Origin: Dyadobacter sp. CY323
GTDB taxonomy: Bacteria; Bacteroidota; Bacteroidia; Cytophagales; Spirosomataceae
DNA length: 64,000 bases
Reading direction: 5' to 3'
Assembly: GCF_021390245.1 (NCBI RefSeq)
Contig: NZ_JAJUXH010000024.1
Span: forward strand, 62,001-126,000
Of the stretch, positions 52,938 to 63,190 are shown one piece after another (position 1 is the first letter of the stretch; every line of letters begins with the position of its first letter). The notes beneath the pieces were generated by a model. That model worked only from the letters and a program-made list of their open reading frames with translations, did no database searches and had not been told where the DNA came from. Both the position numbers and the translations under genes were made by a program.

Positions 52938-54654
52938 GGCTAATTATCATCGGATCGCCTGCCTGTGGCTCATGATACTGACTGTCGTCAGCACGTTTTC
53001 GAATTCATTTGCGCAAAACCTTCAGGGATTCAGGGGGCAAAAGCCATTTGAGATAAACGGATCCTTATCGGCGAGTCTGCAGTTTTATACGGTCGACGGC
53101 ATTGCCAGCCGCCGGCAGCCTTTCACCTGGTTTCTTACCGGTTCTCCTGTCATGAAATTATACGGAATGACATTCCCATTTTCCTTCACTGTGAGTGAGC
53201 AGGAACGACGGTTTTCACAGCCATTTAACCAATATGGCGTCAGTCCCTCTTACAAGTGGATAAAGCTGCATCTGGGTTATCGGAATGTGCGTTTTTCCGA
53301 CTATACATTGGCCGGAGCCAATTTTCTGGGTGCGGGCATCGAGCTTAATCCCGGTAAGTTCCGGGCAGGTTTTGTATATGGCCGGTTTGCCCGGGCGGTG
53401 CAGGAAGATTCTTCGTCTACGGATCCGCGTTACCGGTATTTGCGTCCCAGTTACAAGCGTATCGGAATGGCCGGAAAGCTGGGTTATGGCGGAAAAAAAG
53501 CTTTTATAGATGTGAGTGCATTCGGGGCGCGGGATGTGATCGGCTCCATTCCGACGCCTTCGTTGCGGTCGAGGATCACGCCGATGGAAAATCTGGCCAT
53601 TGGCATTAAAAACCACATTGGTTTTTTGAAACAAAAACTGACTTTCGACCTGGATCTCGGAGCGAGCCTCCTCACACGGGATATCTCCGGATACGACCTT
53701 GAAGATCCGCTGCCATGGCAAAACACGCTGCTCAGTGTCATGGCTGTGAATAATTCCACCTCGTTTTTTACCGCCGCCAGTGCTTCTGCTGCCTATTCTT
53801 TCGCGAAAATCGGGTCGCTCCGGCTGGGTTACCAGCGTATTGACCCCGACTATCAATCCCTGGGCGCTTATTATTTTCAGAATGACGTGGAGCAGTTTAC
53901 AGTATCACCCTCTTTTTCGCTCCTTAAAAACAAATTGAATGTAAACGGTTCCTATGGTCGGTCGCATGATAATCTCAATGGGAAAAAATTAGCTACGACG
54001 CATCGCAATGTAGGCTCGCTGAATGTCAATGCCGCGCTGATTCCCAAACTGAGCATCAATCTCGGCTATACCAATTTCGGGGTGGGGCAGAGCCGCGGAC
54101 TGGGCGATCTTTTCAATGATTCACTTGCAGTTAGCCTCGTAAATGCTTCTTACAGCGGAAACCTGAGCTATTTGTTTGGCACACGCATTCAAAGGCAAAC
54201 GGTTGGTTTGATGGTCAATTACCAGAATACCAACGACCAAAACCGTTTTACGCGACAATATACCGGAGCATCTTCCTTTGTGTCTGCCTTAAATTACAGC
54301 CATTCCCACACGGCCGCGCACCTGAATGGAAATCTCTCATTGAGCTATGTCACCATTGATACCTATGGACGGAAAATGGTCAACATCGGGCCTGGCCTGA
54401 GTGTCAGCAAAGAGTGGCCGAAACAGAAAATCCGCACATCATTTACACACAACAGCCAGTTCAGGACTACGAACGGCCTGCGCGACGGGCGGGTAAGTAA
54501 CACGGGCATAAGTGCCTCGATGAGTCGGAAAAAACAGTCTTTTTCAATGTCGGTGAACAATTTACACAACCGGTACCAGTCGGGCGGGGATGCAGTCAGC
54601 TACCGGAATTTTGCCGAATACAGAGGAACAATCAGTTACGGCGTACGATTTTAA
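52927..54654 (+). CDS. Large outer-membrane beta-barrel protein
   Basis: 575 residues from the ATG at 52927, overlapping the SDR stop by 11 bases (longer frames to 52882 are unlikely). Signal peptide to NSFAQ. The mature part is almost entirely amphipathic strands (SYKWIKLHLGYRNVRFSDYTLAG, VEQFTVSPSFSLLKNKLNVNGSYGR, LSVSKEWPKQKIRTSFTHNS) and ends GTISYGVRF, a canonical C-terminal Phe for BAM insertion. The size suggests a barrel of 20 or more strands. Family unknown. Directly precedes the 2059-residue exported protein and could be its translocator or anchor. Confidence 0.8.
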   Translation: MAFEANYHRIACLWLMILTVVSTFSNSFAQNLQGFRGQKPFEINGSLSASLQFYTVDGIASRRQPFTWFLTGSPVMKLYGMTFPFSFTVSEQERRFSQPFNQYGVSPSYKWIKLHLGYRNVRFSDYTLAGANFLGAGIELNPGKFRAGFVYGRFARAVQEDSSSTDPRYRYLRPSYKRIGMAGKLGYGGKKAFIDVSAFGARDVIGSIPTPSLRSRITPMENLAIGIKNHIGFLKQKLTFDLDLGASLLTRDISGYDLEDPLPWQNTLLSVMAVNNSTSFFTAASASAAYSFAKIGSLRLGYQRIDPDYQSLGAYYFQNDVEQFTVSPSFSLLKNKLNVNGSYGRSHDNLNGKKLATTHRNVGSLNVNAALIPKLSINLGYTNFGVGQSRGLGDLFNDSLAVSLVNASYSGNLSYLFGTRIQRQTVGLMVNYQNTNDQNRFTRQYTGASSFVSALNYSHSHTAAHLNGNLSLSYVTIDTYGRKMVNIGPGLSVSKEWPKQKIRTSFTHNSQFRTTNGLRDGRVSNTGISASMSRKKQSFSMSVNNLHNRYQSGGDAVSYRNFAEYRGTISYGVRF

Positions 54655-54665
54655 ACAGGTCTCCT

Positions 54666-57600
54666 ATGAAATATTTTATCAGAATCGCCGTGTCGTTACT
54701 GTTGTTTTCGACGGCAGCGCATGCGCAGATCATTAACATCAGTTTTTCAGTAGCCACCCAGCGGCCTCTTTCCCGCCTGGACGAACTGCAGTCGCTGGCC
54801 GAAAGCGGGGGAATGGTCATGACCTTAACGAATCTCACCAACCAGCAGCAAACGATCCAGCTGGAAGTGCTGATGTCGTCGCCGCAAACCGATTTTAAGA
54901 TCCAGACCAATCCCGATGCCCGAAGTGCCGCATTGTACACGCTTTCACCCAACCAGGTGAAGACATTCACGCCAACCGAACTTTCTGAAGATCTTTTTTA
55001 TGACGATAGTTTTGTACTCGGGAACGGTCAGTTGCTCACCGATTTTTTGATCCAGGATCCTACCGGCCAGATTCCGACAGGCCAATACCAGCTTTGCGTG
55101 CGCGTGAGACCCGATGCGCTGAACCAGCAGCTTTCCAATACATTGAGCAATGTAGGTTGTGCGAATCTGATCTTCCAGCAATTTGCCGCGCCGTTGATCA
55201 ACACGATCAATGGAATGCCTTGCCCGGATGGAGGCGGTATTCCAGCCCCGCCCGCGGCGGCGGCGCCTTTCAGCATTGCATTCACACCCCTGGTTTTCCA
55301 GATGAACAATGTGACGGTTACCGATTTTTCTTACACTGTTTTTATCCTGGAACTGTTGCCGGGCGACTCCCGCGATCCCAACCAGATCTTCCAGGCATTG
55401 CAGGTGGGCATTGAGTCGCGCAACTGGGTGGTACGAAAAACCATTCACCCGCCAGGCGGCGCGCCGCAAATGATCGAGAATCTGATGCCCGAGGATTTTT
55501 CAGCTGAAATGAAGATCGGGAGCCAGTATGCCATCGCGGTTCAGGGGGAATCTGCTTCGTTTTCATCCGATCAGCTGCCCAACAGAGGTTTGAGTCCGGT
55601 CTGCATTTTTACCTACGGGTCCGATGCCGCAGTGCGTGACAATTTCGCGAGCAACGACAGCGATCCGAATCTGTTACCGGAATGCGTGAATGGCGATTGT
55701 AACAACATCCCGATTCCCGAAGGCGGAACAGATGTTACCGAATTGCCGGTTGATTCCGATGTATATGTAGGTTGTTTCAAAGTACGGGTAAGGGAAGCGG
55801 CACGGTCGGGGGAAGGGTTTAATGGCAGGGGCGTGGTGAGGATACCGGTTTTCAGTGCCCTGTTTTTGGTAGAACTCAAAGGATTGGTGGTCAAAAAATT
55901 TGGAAATAAACTGGCAGCGGTTGCCGGTTCTGTGGAGGGTTTGCCGGATGAAGCTCTGCTCGAATCTGGCCCTATTTATGCATTATATGATGCATTTCAG
56001 ACGGCCAAAGCTACCGCTACCGAGGCCACCTCGTCGCTGCCGGCTGTTGTATCCAACGCGGTTGGCGGAAAGGTAGAGAGCGCTGCTCGTCCGATCGACG
56101 CGGCCTTTAAGGAAATCCGCTACATCGATCGGGCCATCCAGCAGCTTGCGAATGAAGATTTCGAGTCGGGCTTGCCGATAGGCTACGCCAGCGAACTGGA
56201 TGGAGAACCGTTGCGGGTAGGGATTTTCGGGCTGACGTTTACGCCCCAGCGTGCGACAATGCAGGTCATCCTGCAAACGCCGACTATTCCCGGCATTAAT
56301 CAGCCATTGTATTTTGGAGCAATGAACGTTTGTTTCTCTCAACGAGGCATTTTTGCGACTCAATCGACTTTTTATCTGGGCGGCGATCTCGACGTTTCCA
56401 TTGGCGGACATACATTAAGACTGAAAGGTTCAGGCTCCGATTCACCGGGCGACCAGGTTACCTACATTACTTTGGATAACGGGGATTTCAAAGAGGTAAA
56501 ATTGCAGGGGGAAATGTTGTTCGACCGGTCGTTGTTCGTGCCAAAAACAGGTACGGACACGGTAAAAGCTACATTTGAAAGCATTGCCCGGAGCAATTTT
56601 GACGACCTTACTTTTGATCTTAAATTTCCTCAACCCTTTGGTTTAAAGGCACATCCGGGCTGGAATTTTACATTAGAGAAGGCATCTCTGGATCTTTCTA
56701 CCGTCCGCAATCCGGGAAGCTGGTCGACTGTTCCGGAGGATATCCGCAACACAGTCGGAAGTGACGAAGCAACCCAAAATACCTGGACAGGTGTTTTTGT
56801 AGAAAAAGCGTCCATTGGTTTTCCCAAGGATTTCAAGCTGGGCAACAGCGGACAAAGTCCGTCGGCAGATTTGAAATTCCTGATGATCTCATTCGAAGGC
56901 TCGGGGGTGTCGTTTGATGCGGAAGGGCATGAACTGCTTACTTTGGCTGGCCCGAAAAAAGGCGCATTGGCGGGCTTTGGCTTATCGATAGACCAGTTTG
57001 ACGCCAAAATGCGCGGAAGCGAATTTACAGCGCTGACGATGGACGGGAAGCTGCGTTTCGAGCTTTTTGACATTACAGGTACCAACGAAGGCGCATTCCC
57101 CTACCATCTTGATTTCATGGAAATGATGCGGGAAGCTGAACAGGCCGATGGTACCGAAGAGCCGGAACTCGCATTTGAAATCACATTGAGCAAGGATATC
57201 AAGCTGGAAGTAGAGCAGCTTCATGCGGCTTTTAGCTTGACAGAAGGTTCAAACCTGACCTTCAATTCCAATGGACATGACGATGATCCCGATAAAAAGA
57301 TCCAGTTTAATTTACAGGGAGAAGTATCGCTGATTTCCGGTGAAGATGGCATTGACTTGCCCGGACTGAAGTTTACCAATTTCTTTTTCAATGGGGCTAC
57401 CATTGACTGGGAGGACTTCAATGTATCCTTTGCAAGCCCGCAAAAATGGATTGGCGGGGGCGTGTCCAATCAGGCGAATGAGGTCCAGGCGGGTGGCTTT
57501 CCGATTTCCCTTGAAGAATTCAAGCCGATTTTTTCTACTAAATCGGACGGATATGAGCTCGGTTTTGGCTTTGAGATTGTGCTTAATCTCAAAGAGGGTG

Positions 57601-60600
57601 CGGGTTTCGGGTTGACCACTGGTATTAGTCTGACCACCCAGCTGACGTCTTCATTTGCCCCAAAGCCCAACTCATTCGCATTTACTTTTGAGAAGATCAA
57701 ACTGGAAACGGACGTATCCATCATGTCTGTAAAAGGGGAACTTGACTTTATCAAAAATGACCCGGTGTTTGGAAACGGTTTTTACGGTTGTCTCGTCGTT
57801 AAATCCAATTTGCCTGGCTTGCCCATTGAGGGGAGGATACAGGGAAAATTCGGGTCGGTTAATCAATTCAGGTATTTCTATATCGAAGGTTTACTGACTG
57901 GTCTTAATCTGATCATTCCGCAGACTCCGATGGCGGTGGACGGTTTTGCCGGTGGCTTGTACTACAATATGACGAAGGATAGCAATTCGCCCAGCTTTGC
58001 TGCGAGACTTAATACCCCGGTTGAAGGTTGCGCGGCTCCTGCATTACTTCCGAAAAAGGATGGCGTTGGTATTTCCTTTGGCATTCTTTTCAAAGAAGTT
58101 GCGTCCCAGGGTTTCAGTTTCAATGGTATCATGACAATGGAGGCGGAAATGGATGCCGCTCGCTTCTCACCCAAATTTTTCAAGGTCGGCGGTGCCGCGC
58201 GCTTTCTCAAAGTCCCAGGCCCGGTGCCAGAAGGTTCGGTGACGGCACTGCGGGATGCGATCAAGATTGCGGCAGATTTAAGTCTCACGTATGACTTTGT
58301 CAACAATATCTTCTCGGGTGATTTTAACCTTTATTTCAACATTGCCAATGTCGTTAAAGGGGACGAGGAACCCGAAACTGCCCGTGCAGGCAGAATGGTC
58401 ATGTACTTTGGTCAGGATGATTGGTTTGTATACTTAGGAAATCCCTGGGAGCATCGCGACTCTCCCGGGAACATGCTACAGGGAATGGGCCGATATGCGA
58501 AAATGAGCATCACCGTTCCTGACCAGGATCTCGCACAAATCAAGCTCAAAGCAGGCGTTTATTTTTGCATGGGTACCTACGGCATCGAACGTCTGCCACG
58601 GTTGCCAGATGAGTCGGACCTTTCGATCCCGCAAGATATCAGAAATGCGGTACTGGCTGATCGTCCGCCGTTCGACAGCCGCGCCAGTAGCGGTGGCGGG
58701 GTAGCATTCGGCGGGTTTGTCGGAGGTGACATCGGGATAGACTTTGAATTAGTGAAGGCAGGCGTGAAGCTGGGTTTCGGAATGGACCTCGCACTGATCA
58801 AATACAATGACGGCGTCCGGTGCAGCGGCTATTCGGGTCCGATCGGGATCGATGGCGCTTATGCCACCGGTCAGGTATATGGTTACGTGATGGGAGAAAT
58901 TAAGGTTGACATACCAGGGGACGAAGACCTTTTACTTACCAGTGTGGATGCGAGGCTTATTGCAAGCTTTGGCGGGCCTAATCCGACCTGGGTCACTGGT
59001 GAAGCCAACATATCGAAAGAAACTTTGGTGAATTTGGTAGACATCGCTGCCAATCAGTTATCGGGAGGCATTTCCAGTGTTGTGAACGCTTTGGCCGAAG
59101 GGTGGGATAGCTTTTGGGGCGACGACGAAGTCACCAACGTGACCGAGGACCTGGTGGAAGATTTTGCTCCGAACGGGCTCAACATACCGGTGGTATTTGG
59201 CGATAAATGCTCTCCGAGCGCGGCCGTTTCATTCAATGATAAACTGGGTGCACAGTCCATTATTGTCGGCGTTCAGCCCGAAGAAAAGCTGGAACCCTAC
59301 GGCACGATCAAGGTTCGCCTGAATAAAAATCTCAGCCAGCCATGGGACGTCGTTAAGGATGAAGGCAATAACCGTTACACGACGTACACCAGGAACTGGT
59401 ACCTGAAATCAGTCAAACTCTGGCGGCCCGCAGCCCGGATCACAGAAAATGAGGTGCCTCTTCAGGATGTGACTATCTCTGATAATGAGTTGCTATTCCG
59501 GCCTTCTTACAGACAAGGCGCACGCACGATAAATGCAGGAGAACAGGTCACTTTTACCGTCGAGCTAGGCATTGAAGAGCGTATCGGCAACGGCAGCAAA
59601 AGCATTAAGCGTACATTTAACGACGGGACACCGGCAATTGACAAAAGAGTAGTAAGCCTGACAGGCGCTGCCATCAGTTATGAGATTGGCAATGAGGATA
59701 TAGTGACGAGTTACCCTGTGCAGCAGCAGAGCTATTATCTGCAGGGTCATACGCAGTGGCCATCGGGTTTCATTAAGCTGCGCAGCCACTTCCCTGAATT
59801 TTTACCAGCTGCTTCTTCCGATATCCGGTTAAGGTTTTTCGTAAAAACATTTGCAAACCGCGATTCTTTGGGTGTAGCTCCATGTAGTTACCGCAAATAT
59901 CCGGATGGTTCAGCGGGGCTTACATTCGGGATGTTGCCATTGCCCAACGACGCGCGCATTGAAATGGAATTTTGGGTAGAAAAAACAGTGGTGTCCACAC
60001 AGGCAGTCATCTTATCTAAATGTTACTCGCTCACATTCGGCACCAGTCGCTACAACACATTTGCGGAAAAAATGAGCGAGACAAGAGCAACCCGGTTTAA
60101 CCACGACAGCCCTCAGAGCGCCATTATGGAAGCGATCCTGCGGCAATCCGAAAGCTGGGACGACCTTGAAATTTCCGGAAACAAACCGCTGATCGTAGCA
60201 ACCACAAAGCTGAATACGGCCTGGCACGCAGCAGTAAAACAAAAATTCGAAAGCTATCTGGCATCAGGATTTAATTCGGGCCAAACGCTTCGCGAACGCC
60301 AGGCACAACAGAAGTTGAGGGCAAACATTTCGCGCCTGATCGAAAAGCTGGACCCGGCTGTTGGTAACCCAATAAGTACCGGACTTGCCGAAAGCAACAG
60401 TTTCAGTCTTCGGTATCTTTTCAACGACGCGCTCATTCAAATACTAAACTCGATCGCGACGGGCGGAGAAGTGATTGCCAACCCTACTGCCGGTGACTAC
60501 GCTTTTCATTTATCCTATCAATTCCCGCAGGTTTCCGAACACGGGGTGGTCAGTTACGCTCAATCTGGTCCGGCCAGCCAGCCGGGCGCGGGCCGCACAG

Positions 60601-60845
60601 GAAGTGGTCAGACAGCTGTCCCGGTACAAACGGGAATAGTCCAGAGCGGAGCGAGCGCGCCGGCTGTTCAGGTGGCTGGTGCTGTGAACACTTTGAACCT
60701 TAGGGGCGTGACATTCGAGACAAGCGTCCATTATCCCGGAATGTCGGGTGCTATGCAGCAGCAGCAACAAGTCCAATCGGAGTATGTCAATGCCGTTGAA
60801 AGAAACAGCGCAGCTCCTTCAATAAATCTAAATAACATAAGATGA
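54666..60845 (+). CDS. Giant exported beta-rich protein, 2059 aa
   Basis: Sec signal peptide (FIRIAVSLLLFSTAAHAQ). Residues of about 20-350 form adhesin-like beta domains with a few paired cysteines. The middle, about 500-1450, is a long run of strands with recurring phrases of the type GFGLSID, KLRFELFDI, ELGFGFEIVL, GFGLTTGISL, resembling elongated repetitive beta structures. The C-terminal third has an Ig-like part (SARTINAGEQVTFTVELG) and ends with a Gln-rich low-complexity stretch. No catalytic motif and no T9SS C-terminal domain are seen, so it is probably retained at or translocated through the outer membrane. I tentatively recall similar proteins called TANFOR-domain in other Cytophagales. 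Confidence 0.75.
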   Translation: MKYFIRIAVSLLLFSTAAHAQIINISFSVATQRPLSRLDELQSLAESGGMVMTLTNLTNQQQTIQLEVLMSSPQTDFKIQTNPDARSAALYTLSPNQVKTFTPTELSEDLFYDDSFVLGNGQLLTDFLIQDPTGQIPTGQYQLCVRVRPDALNQQLSNTLSNVGCANLIFQQFAAPLINTINGMPCPDGGGIPAPPAAAAPFSIAFTPLVFQMNNVTVTDFSYTVFILELLPGDSRDPNQIFQALQVGIESRNWVVRKTIHPPGGAPQMIENLMPEDFSAEMKIGSQYAIAVQGESASFSSDQLPNRGLSPVCIFTYGSDAAVRDNFASNDSDPNLLPECVNGDCNNIPIPEGGTDVTELPVDSDVYVGCFKVRVREAARSGEGFNGRGVVRIPVFSALFLVELKGLVVKKFGNKLAAVAGSVEGLPDEALLESGPIYALYDAFQTAKATATEATSSLPAVVSNAVGGKVESAARPIDAAFKEIRYIDRAIQQLANEDFESGLPIGYASELDGEPLRVGIFGLTFTPQRATMQVILQTPTIPGINQPLYFGAMNVCFSQRGIFATQSTFYLGGDLDVSIGGHTLRLKGSGSDSPGDQVTYITLDNGDFKEVKLQGEMLFDRSLFVPKTGTDTVKATFESIARSNFDDLTFDLKFPQPFGLKAHPGWNFTLEKASLDLSTVRNPGSWSTVPEDIRNTVGSDEATQNTWTGVFVEKASIGFPKDFKLGNSGQSPSADLKFLMISFEGSGVSFDAEGHELLTLAGPKKGALAGFGLSIDQFDAKMRGSEFTALTMDGKLRFELFDITGTNEGAFPYHLDFMEMMREAEQADGTEEPELAFEITLSKDIKLEVEQLHAAFSLTEGSNLTFNSNGHDDDPDKKIQFNLQGEVSLISGEDGIDLPGLKFTNFFFNGATIDWEDFNVSFASPQKWIGGGVSNQANEVQAGGFPISLEEFKPIFSTKSDGYELGFGFEIVLNLKEGAGFGLTTGISLTTQLTSSFAPKPNSFAFTFEKIKLETDVSIMSVKGELDFIKNDPVFGNGFYGCLVVKSNLPGLPIEGRIQGKFGSVNQFRYFYIEGLLTGLNLIIPQTPMAVDGFAGGLYYNMTKDSNSPSFAARLNTPVEGCAAPALLPKKDGVGISFGILFKEVASQGFSFNGIMTMEAEMDAARFSPKFFKVGGAARFLKVPGPVPEGSVTALRDAIKIAADLSLTYDFVNNIFSGDFNLYFNIANVVKGDEEPETARAGRMVMYFGQDDWFVYLGNPWEHRDSPGNMLQGMGRYAKMSITVPDQDLAQIKLKAGVYFCMGTYGIERLPRLPDESDLSIPQDIRNAVLADRPPFDSRASSGGGVAFGGFVGGDIGIDFELVKAGVKLGFGMDLALIKYNDGVRCSGYSGPIGIDGAYATGQVYGYVMGEIKVDIPGDEDLLLTSVDARLIASFGGPNPTWVTGEANISKETLVNLVDIAANQLSGGISSVVNALAEGWDSFWGDDEVTNVTEDLVEDFAPNGLNIPVVFGDKCSPSAAVSFNDKLGAQSIIVGVQPEEKLEPYGTIKVRLNKNLSQPWDVVKDEGNNRYTTYTRNWYLKSVKLWRPAARITENEVPLQDVTISDNELLFRPSYRQGARTINAGEQVTFTVELGIEERIGNGSKSIKRTFNDGTPAIDKRVVSLTGAAISYEIGNEDIVTSYPVQQQSYYLQGHTQWPSGFIKLRSHFPEFLPAASSDIRLRFFVKTFANRDSLGVAPCSYRKYPDGSAGLTFGMLPLPNDARIEMEFWVEKTVVSTQAVILSKCYSLTFGTSRYNTFAEKMSETRATRFNHDSPQSAIMEAILRQSESWDDLEISGNKPLIVATTKLNTAWHAAVKQKFESYLASGFNSGQTLRERQAQQKLRANISRLIEKLDPAVGNPISTGLAESNSFSLRYLFNDALIQILNSIATGGEVIANPTAGDYAFHLSYQFPQVSEHGVVSYAQSGPASQPGAGRTGSGQTAVPVQTGIVQSGASAPAVQVAGAVNTLNLRGVTFETSVHYPGMSGAMQQQQQVQSEYVNAVERNSAAPSINLNNIR

Positions 60846-62914
60846 GAACATTACTGGTGAATCTTACAATCGTGCTCCTGGCATTGGGCTTGTGTATGTC
60901 CACGAATGGTTTGGCACAAAAACCGTCAAAAATCGTAAAAATCAGCGTCTGGCAGCATTACCGGAATGATACCCTTCGCTTATTGTGGGTCCCCATTCAC
61001 AGTGCAGACTGGATCCGTTACAACACCAGCGGCTACCATATAGAAAGATCCGTATATACAGAAGGTCAGCCGGTACACTTTGAAAAGGTAAGTAAGGATG
61101 CGGTGAAACCTCAGCCCCGGAATGAATGGAAAAACCTCGGTCCCGAATCTTACGCGGCGGCCCAGGCGATCTACGAAAAAAAGGTCCCGGCGAAAATGGG
61201 CAACAATGATTTTACCGGTGCGAATGAAAGCAATCAACAAAATCTCCGGCATTTTGTAGCCATGCTGTCGGCATTCAGGTCGCCGGTTGTAGCCCGGCAA
61301 ATGGGGCTGGGGCTTCTGGAAATCGGTTTACATGCCAACCAAAAATACATATATCGGATTTATGCCGATATGCAGCTTCGGGAGCGCGCGGATACCGCAT
61401 ATATCATGGTGGACACAGCTAAGCCGACCGTTGTTACCAGTCCTCCTCAGTTAAAAGCGCAGGAAGGTGAAAGGTCGGTTAACCTGAGCTGGCCCGTCCA
61501 ATCCTACTCCAAGCAATTTGTCCAGTATCACATCGAGCGTTCGGAAGATGGCAAAACCTACCGGCAGATCACGAAAACGCCACTGACGGCCGGGGCACGC
61601 AAGGGTGGAAATGCCAGTTACCGCGACAGCCTGACAGCAAATTATCGTCCTTATTTATACCGGCTTTCGGGGATGACACCCTTTGGCGAATGGCACCGGG
61701 CGGATTTTGTCGTGAAAGCAATGGGGATTGACAAAACACCACCGGGGCAGCCGCAGATCGAATCGGCCAAACATGTGGGTGGTACCAGGGTGGAGATCAA
61801 ATGGGCAATGCCGGTTCCGGACGAAGACCTGAAAGGTTTTTGGGTTGCAAGAGGTTCCTCTTTATCCGGGCAGTTCAAGAAAATCAATGAGAGCATTTCA
61901 GGAAGTGATACGCGTACCATCACCGATCCGAATGCAGATATGGAGGGGACTAATCATTACATCGTTTACGCGGTGGATTCTGCGGGAAATCAGCGGGCAT
62001 CATTCCCGGCTTACGTGACGCTCAACGATTCCGTGGCTCCTGTTCCACCACAAAAACTGGCAGGCAAGGTAGCCGAGGATATCCCGACTAAAAAAGGAAT
62101 TGTGACCCTGGAATGGCAGCCGAACCCGGAAAAGGACCTCAAAGGATACTATGTGTATTTCGCCAACGATTCGACGCACGAATTTTCGCAGATCACCAAA
62201 AAGCTGATTACAGAAACCACGTTCCGGGATACCATTTCCCTCAGATCGCTGACCAAAAATGTCTACTATAAAGTCGCTGCCATGGACCAGCACTTTAATA
62301 TCTCCTCGTTTTCGGCGGTTATGACCGTCAAAAGACCCGACATAATCAAACCCGTCGTTCCGCTGATCACCGGCATTGAGGTGAAAGACAGTACCGCTAC
62401 CATTCATTGGCAGGGAAGCCCGAGCAACGATGTGGTGGAGTACCGGCTGTACCGGCGGGTCGGAAATGGAGAATGGGCAAATATTAAAACGTTCAGAAAC
62501 GCCGAAATGGCTACTCGCAGCTTTACGGACAAAGTAACGGCAGTAACACACGAATATGCGCTGGAAGTCACGGATGAGAGCGGACTGGTCTCCGACCGGT
62601 CACCCGGCAGGGCGGCCAGAATGATAACACCCGTTCGAATGCCCGGCAACCCCGATCCGCAGGTGACGTATAGCAAAGAGAGTAAGCGAGCAAAAATCAC
62701 CTGGCAATATCCGGCAAAAGGTACCTATAAGATAGCCGTGTACCGTGCCGAAGGCAGAGGAGCTTACCGCATTGCCGGTTTCGCCAGCGGCAGCGACAGC
62801 CAGTTTTTCGACAGTCCCATTCACCCGGGAAAATACAGGTACATCCTGAAAGCAATCCACGAAAACGGCCGGGAAACCGGATTCAGCAAACCCATTGAAG
62901 TGAAGATGCTCTAA
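60842..62914 (+). CDS. Exported fibronectin type III multi-domain protein
   Basis: 690 residues with a signal peptide to GLAQK. After a unique N-terminal part (to about 200) come about five FnIII-like domains, visible as repeated phrases: SVNLSWPVQSYSKQFVQYHIERSEDG, RVEIKWAMPVPDEDLKGFWVARG, VTLEWQPNPEKDLKGYYVYFAND, TIHWQGSPSNDVVEYRLYRR, AKITWQYPAKGTYKIAVYRAEG. ATGA overlap with the giant gene, so they are translationally coupled. Probably binds the giant protein or a surface partner. Confidence 0.85.
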   Translation: MRTLLVNLTIVLLALGLCMSTNGLAQKPSKIVKISVWQHYRNDTLRLLWVPIHSADWIRYNTSGYHIERSVYTEGQPVHFEKVSKDAVKPQPRNEWKNLGPESYAAAQAIYEKKVPAKMGNNDFTGANESNQQNLRHFVAMLSAFRSPVVARQMGLGLLEIGLHANQKYIYRIYADMQLRERADTAYIMVDTAKPTVVTSPPQLKAQEGERSVNLSWPVQSYSKQFVQYHIERSEDGKTYRQITKTPLTAGARKGGNASYRDSLTANYRPYLYRLSGMTPFGEWHRADFVVKAMGIDKTPPGQPQIESAKHVGGTRVEIKWAMPVPDEDLKGFWVARGSSLSGQFKKINESISGSDTRTITDPNADMEGTNHYIVYAVDSAGNQRASFPAYVTLNDSVAPVPPQKLAGKVAEDIPTKKGIVTLEWQPNPEKDLKGYYVYFANDSTHEFSQITKKLITETTFRDTISLRSLTKNVYYKVAAMDQHFNISSFSAVMTVKRPDIIKPVVPLITGIEVKDSTATIHWQGSPSNDVVEYRLYRRVGNGEWANIKTFRNAEMATRSFTDKVTAVTHEYALEVTDESGLVSDRSPGRAARMITPVRMPGNPDPQVTYSKESKRAKITWQYPAKGTYKIAVYRAEGRGAYRIAGFASGSDSQFFDSPIHPGKYRYILKAIHENGRETGFSKPIEVKML

Positions 62915-62925
62915 CCTATACGACG

Positions 62926-63153
62926 ATGAAAAGGACATTTACTTATTTGATTTTGATATCGTTGCTAATGATCGGGACGCAGTGCCGGGTTAGTAATGTG
63001 GAGCCGGTGGCCGTGATCAATCTGGATGCAAATTCTAAGGAGCCTGTTGTGATGATCCCAAATGAAAATACAAAATATGAACTTGCTGATAATGTGTTCT
63101 TGGTTGATCCGAAGGTGTATTTAGAATGTTCAAATCTGAATTGGAAGCAGTAA
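62926..63153 (+). CDS. Tiny putative lipoprotein, 75 aa
   Basis: Lipoprotein-type signal with Cys20 (LLMIGTQC) followed by 55 residues (VSNVEPVAVINLDANSKEPVVMIPNE) without known motifs. Eleven bases after the FnIII gene and 37 bases before the next FnIII gene, clearly within the cluster. Could be an anchoring or assembly lipoprotein. Confidence 0.65.
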   Translation: MKRTFTYLILISLLMIGTQCRVSNVEPVAVINLDANSKEPVVMIPNENTKYELADNVFLVDPKVYLECSNLNWKQ

Positions 63154-63190
63154 CCGTATCCGATTGGTAAAAAATATAACTACTACTCAA

